A stretch of DNA of 64,000 bases from Diadema setosum (lineage: Eukaryota; Echinodermata; Echinoidea; Diadematoida; Diadematidae), in contig CM067062.1 of assembly GCA_033980235.1 (NCBI GenBank), positions 20,079,203-20,143,202 of the forward strand. Reading direction: 5' to 3'. The first letter of the stretch is position 1. Every line of letters starts with the position of its first letter. Below the pieces are notes generated by a model that was not told the origin of the DNA, did not search any database, and worked only from the letters and a program-made list of their open reading frames with translations. A program made the translations under genes and the position numbers. Shown one piece after another: positions 59,759-64,000 of this stretch.

Positions 59759-60955
59759 GTGAGTAAAGGCATTTCATATTAATATATGCAAATTCATGCA
59801 AGATCTGATTATTTTTTTTTTCTTCTTGACTTGCAAAAGCGTCAATTTGTGCTGAAGTGTCCTAACAAGTTATTTGGGTGTCACACTGGATGTAATTATG
59901 TGATATGCTCTTGTTTGTATGTAAGATTGCAAGATCTCCGAACTCCTTGTTTTTTATGGTGATCAGTATACTACTAACAATACATTACATAAAAGTTGTG
60001 ACTGTCAGATAAAGAAACAAATGCTATTGAGGGTATCGTGAGTTTTGTCATATTTCTTCATTATCATTCAATCAGTTTCATTTTTTCCTTCTCCTTTGAT
60101 TTTTACATTCAACAAGAAAAGTTTATCGAATCCTTGATTACTGAGCTGTTTAAATGTAGATATAGTGTAAACATGAAACAAGACATTCTTCTTGGTTTCC
60201 TGTACTGATGTCTTGTTGACAGGTCGACAGTAACTTATTGAGCACTACGCCACTTTACACTCTTAAATAAAATCACACATTTCATGCATGATAAGATAGC
60301 AATGTATAATGTGGTCGCCTGATACACATAGTAATTGCTGCCCTACAAGGAGGACAAGTACCTAAAAATTTCAAAAGTGAGATTATTAAGTTAATTTTGT
60401 TCTGCTTTAACATGCGTACATGTGTATGTGTCCCACATCTCGTGAAAATGCATGATTCATATGTTTTTGTTTTGTTTTGTTTTATTTTGTTTTGTTTTGT
60501 GTTTTTGCAAGTGCAAGTTGCTCATATAAGGGAAAGCCAAGCAATATGAGATGAGATATACAGTAGTAAAGTCATCTGTAACATAACCTTCATTCAGTAA
60601 CTGGAAATAATCATGTGGTCACATGGTTTTGATGTATACTGCCAAGAATTCTTCAGTTGTTTCCGACATCAAACCTCATTTTATACTTTGAATCTATTTC
60701 TCTATTGCCAGCAGTTTTGGATTTTCTGGAAAGACAACTGTTCTTGTTATGACTGCACAAGATACTGTATGATGTTCAATTTTTAGGGAAATTGTTAAAA
60801 ATTGCTAAGTGAATAATGGCATATTTCACTTTTATTTCAGGAGCAGTAAATCAGTTTCCATTGTCATAAGAAAAGACATTGGGTGTTGAAAGCTCCTTTC
60901 CTACCTTATACAGTGTATCATGATTATACCCGTTGGTATGAATTATTCACCTTAA

Positions 60956-61040
60956 CCCGTTGAGGACGAGTCCCGAGTATACTCGGGCAGGTGTCTATGG
61001 GAAATGCGTGTTGTAGCAAAATCAGTCCGTCCTCAACGGG
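60956..61040. mobile_element. TTAA palindromic mini-element, copy E (best preserved)
   Basis: 85 bp, CCCGTTGAGGACGAGTCCCG to CGTCCTCAACGGG, with intact TTAA on both sides (60952-60955 and 61041-61044). The inner palindrome CCCGAGTATACTCGGG gives a second hairpin near the left end. This copy defines the family. Confidence 0.9.
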
Positions 61041-61397
61041 TTAAGTACGGAGTTACAAGTGTTTATATGATCCTTACCTAAATCTCAATATATACATACA
61101 AGGTGTGTACAAATGTATGTCTCACATTATGATGAAACAACCACCTATTATTGAGTATTAAACGCAAGTTGCTAAATGTCCATGCAAGGAACTAATGTAT
61201 TGGGGTAGTCAACATCAAAATGAGCTCAAAGTCCTGGATTTAGGTTAGGGGTACCGTTAACTTTCATGTGTTTTGATTGTTGTCTCTCTCTTTTGGGTTT
61301 TTTTTTTTCTATTAAGGTGACATGTCTTGTTACATTGCTTGTTCAAAACTGTAGAAAATCTCACCGCTTTGTTCGCACTCACTTCTATCAGTTTTAA

Positions 61398-61955
61398 AGG
61401 GAAGATAAACCCCAAGAACAATGTGGACTGAGTGAAAGCAGCAACATTAGTAGAACACATCAGTGAAGGTTTGAAGAAAATCGGACAATCGATGCAAAAG
61501 TTATGAATTTTTAAAGTTTTGGTGTTGGAACCGCTGGATGAGGAGACTACTAGAGGATATGACGTATGAGTGGACAGCAATACAAAGAAAATATAAAGGA
61601 TATTCAACAAAAATTCACTTTTCTAGAATTATCAAAGAGCAGTGAACCAACCGCTTTCAGAAAGCAGGGGGAATAATTGCTTCCCTTAACATATGTCAAT
61701 ATCAAGTTGATGGAATTTGTAATTTTCATGAAAAATGGATTTTTGTAGTATTTTCTTTATATTTTCTTGATATTGTAGTCCACTCATACGTCATAACCTC
61801 TAGTAGTCTCCTCATCCAGCGGTTCCAACACCAAAACTTTAAAAATTCATAACTTTTGCATTGATTGTCCGATTTTCTTCAAACTTTCACTGATGTGTTC
61901 TACTAATGTTGCTGCTTTCACTCAATCCACATTGTTCTGGGGGTTTATCTTCCCT
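61398..61955. mobile_element. TTAA-flanked 558-bp foldback element
   Basis: Ends AGGGAAGATAAACCCC and GGGGGTTTATCTTCCCT with TTAA on both sides (61394-61397 and 61956-61959). The arms pair for about 170 bp (for example GTGAAAGCAGCAACATTAGT, ATGACGTATGAGTGGAC and complements). The arm identity is very high, so it is young. A diverged relative lies at 38835-39275 and fragments near 46180-46430. Confidence 0.88.
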
Positions 61956-62749
61956 TTAAGCAAGGGAATGATGTCTCCTCTGTTCCAATCCAATACATTG
62001 GTATTCAGTATTATGCATGGAAGATGCAAGTAATGGCTGTCGATTGGAAACCATGACTATAAATGAAGTCATTAGTGAAGTAGGCCCCTAGAAGAGGAAG
62101 CTCTTCACAGCTAGTAATGCACTGGTATTTTCCCCTGCATGTTAATGGTGAAAATTCCCTGGAGGGATAGACTGTCTTCTTTTATCATCATGGGCAAGAA
62201 AGAGAGAAAAAAAAATGTAGCGGGAGAACAAATATGTAGGGACAGTTAGACAAGCCTGATAATGCACTTGTGTGTGTGTGTGTGTGTTTGTCTGTGTGTC
62301 TGTTTGCCTGCAGCTGTGTTTAGTCTTAATGCTAAAACGTAGCATTCGGAAGGGCTCAAAATTAGTATTCATCCAATTGGAGTTTGCTTGCAATTTATCG
62401 AAAAGCTCTCCCAAGAAATTTGTCTGGCTAATGTCCAATTTGTGGAGATAAAGTTGAGTTGTTTTGTAGTATTTTGAGATCAAAAGTGTGAAGTGATAAA
62501 AGTCAGTGTCAGAGATTTCCATACATGGAGCACCCTTCCAATTCATTATCGGGTATGCATGTGTGCAGATTGCTGCTAATACATGATAATTGAGTTGTGT
62601 CCAAGCAGTAGCATCGTATGGCATGCAGAACAAGCTGAAGGCAATTAACTCTCATGCGCAGTAGATACCGGTATAGCCCTTTGATATAAATATTTATATT
62701 ATATTGGATGGCTATGAATGGGATACCAGGGAATAATTTGCACAAGTTA

Positions 62750-63290
62750 GGGCCAATAGCACACGAATCAAAGATGAGTGCAATATTGACCCTATAACGA
62801 GTGCAATATTGACCCTAACGAGTGCAATATTCCATGGTATTCCATGAATTAATGCAATCCAATATAATTATTATCATAATCACGTAGAGAAAACATAAAC
62901 TGCACAAAAATACCGGGCTTCTACTCATCTTTGAAGTTGACTCGGCAGTCACATCCCAGCACTGAAAAGGGGAAGCCCCTAAAACTGCATATGAAGCAAG
63001 CAACTACATATGTAGTTGCAAGACGTGTGCGCGCTTGTGAATTGTAAGAAAACGATGTGCACTAGTAGCAAGCGTTTGCGCACTCGAAGCGCTCGCGCAA
63101 CAGACGAGACAGAATACGATATATATTCTTAAATGGCCAGTAGCAACGGTAGCCTGCCAGGTGATGCGTTTCGTTCAATATGCTGTCATATTGAATGGTA
63201 AAAATTGAGTGGACAACAATACACGTTTTTAATGCGCTGCTAAAAAGTCCTACTGATATACAATGTAGATGATGATCAATATATTATATT
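62750..63290. other. Short repeats and unique sequence
   Basis: GAGTGCAATATTGACCCTA-type words repeat three times at 62777-62835. The rest is unique AT-rich DNA with no exon seen. Confidence 0.5.
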
Positions 63291-63360
63291 GTATTGCATT
63301 GTATTGTATTACATTGTAATGTATTGTATTGCATTGCATTGCATTGTATTGTGTTGTATT
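63287..63360. repeat. TTGTATTGCA-type tandem repeat
   Basis: About a dozen imperfect pentamer/decamer units (TTGTA, TTGCA) in tandem. Confidence 0.9.
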
Positions 63361-63536
63361 TAAATATGATTATATATTATATTGTGATAAATGTACTGTA
63401 CACTTTTTGTAGGTTTACTTAAATATAAAACATCACATAGCAACCATGATTTGGTAAGCTCTAAGTTTATAGGACTTACTCTCTGGTGTTCAGCTTTTTT
63501 TTTTTTTTTTTCATTTTCATTGTTACCCATCTGAAG

Positions 63537-63768
63537 TTGTGCTATCGCCAGAAAAATCGCCAGCTGGAGTGCGATTTTTTGAAACATTGCGATGTTTGAG
63601 GCAGAGTTTAGCAAGTGTAAACCCAAGCTGCAGAAATATCATGATTTTTCATCACGAGACCTTCGGTATCAGATTCCACCGGGAGTTTACGCGCTCCCCC
63701 GATCCCTCTTTGGAACATGTAGAGAGTATGTTGGTTGCTGGCCAGAGTACAGGGTACATGCTGTACAG
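63537..63768 (+). CDS. Candidate further HPS4 exon (uncertain)
   Basis: A poly-T tract and AG sites (near 63536, 63554, 63566) precede an open frame that ends exactly at a good donor (CTGTACAG|GTAAAC, phase 2). In frame it reads SPAGVRFFETLRCLRQSL, later ESMLVAGQSTGYMLYR. The last part resembles, at low identity, the LYKG-containing longin-domain region of HPS4. The phase does not join directly to exon 2, so an intervening exon would be required. A second frame (ATG 63592, MFEAEFSKCKPKLQKYHDF) also stays open to the donor, so a different gene start is possible. Confidence 0.35.
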
Positions 63769-64000
63769 GTAAACGGCCGGTCCTCGGCTTGCGGTCTCTC
63801 ACCTCCCTGATGAAACTATATTGTACATGAAAACTAGTAACAAACCTGAAGTTCTCCAACCACTCATCATCACCCCATAACAACTTAACAAAATAATGTT
63901 CTCCCAGAAATGCGTTGATTTTGGGAGTGCCCATACTGCTCTCGGTATACGTTGACTTTGTGGAATACAGGATCATAATCAACAATTCAATGTCGGTGAA

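Larger units (their letters stand above)
59759..63536 (+). other. HPS4 intron 2 region
   Basis: No exon was recognised here on the plus strand, although the family would be expected to continue directly after exon 2. It contains a TTAA mini-element, a 558-bp foldback, an AT-rich decamer repeat and unique AT-rich DNA. Missing HPS4 exons may lie here unrecognised or beyond the window. Confidence 0.5.

Noticed and set aside
62142..62633. A 163-codon minus-strand open frame, the longest after the QPRT exon
   Set aside because: It runs through a CA/GT microsatellite (THTHTQ stretch), shows no family signature or splice context, and lies in intronic/intergenic DNA; probably chance.

Overview
This is a gene-sparse, intron-rich, AT-rich animal genomic window. 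Nothing in it is bacterial: coding regions are broken by GT-AG introns, CA/TA/TTG microsatellites are common, and introns and intergenic DNA are full of short inverted-repeat (MITE or foldback) elements. The proteins are clear metazoan orthologues. The repeat style (TTAA-flanked foldbacks, GACGGACG-tailed tandem arrays, hAT-like MITEs) suggests a marine invertebrate, perhaps an echinoderm or another non-vertebrate deuterostome. The species cannot be fixed from sequence alone.

Five protein-coding genes are supported. (1) QPRT, plus strand, three exons, 2043-4928, 300 aa: quinolinate phosphoribosyltransferase of de novo NAD synthesis. (2) An ANKRD13-family gene, minus strand, twelve coding exons, 31685-17967, 655 aa: ankyrin repeats, the GPCR-chaperone-like domain and four ubiquitin-interacting motifs. 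(3) UQCR10, plus strand, two exons, 36784-37769, 71 aa: the small subunit of mitochondrial complex III. (4) SLX1, minus strand, six exons, 53022-45558, 296 aa: GIY-YIG nuclease domain plus a RING-like zinc domain. (5) HPS4, plus strand, 5' end only, exon 1 at 53294 and exon 2 at 59656-59758, running past the window's right edge. A further HPS4 exon near 63537-63768 is possible but uncertain. All joins in genes 1-4, and the HPS4 exon 1-2 join, keep reading frame at GT-AG sites.

Layout: 1-2042, QPRT upstream region with a 163-bp palindromic MITE; 2043-4928, QPRT; 4942-17966, convergent intergenic/UTR region full of foldback elements and CA/TA microsatellites; 17967-31685, ANKRD13 with large repeat-laden introns; 31686-36783, intergenic with a tandem duplication and a hAT-like MITE; 36784-38512, UQCR10 with two poly(A) signals; 38513-45557, intergenic with nested MITEs and a 1-kb tandem cassette; 45558-53022, SLX1; 53023-53293, a 271-bp bidirectional promoter shared by SLX1 and HPS4; 53294-64000, HPS4 with a very large intron 1.

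The genes do not form one pathway. They cover NAD biosynthesis, ubiquitin-dependent endocytic trafficking, respiration, DNA junction resolution and lysosome-related organelle biogenesis. The most interesting non-genic signals are three cassettes of about 1 kb, each made of tandem units and at least partly bounded by short inverted repeats. The cassette in an SLX1 intron carries seven DR1-type AGGTCA direct repeats. Other notable signals are a five-copy, 70-104 bp palindromic TTAA element; a three-copy hAT-like MITE family with clean 5-bp target duplications; and an M-box (TCATGTGA) in the SLX1/HPS4 promoter.
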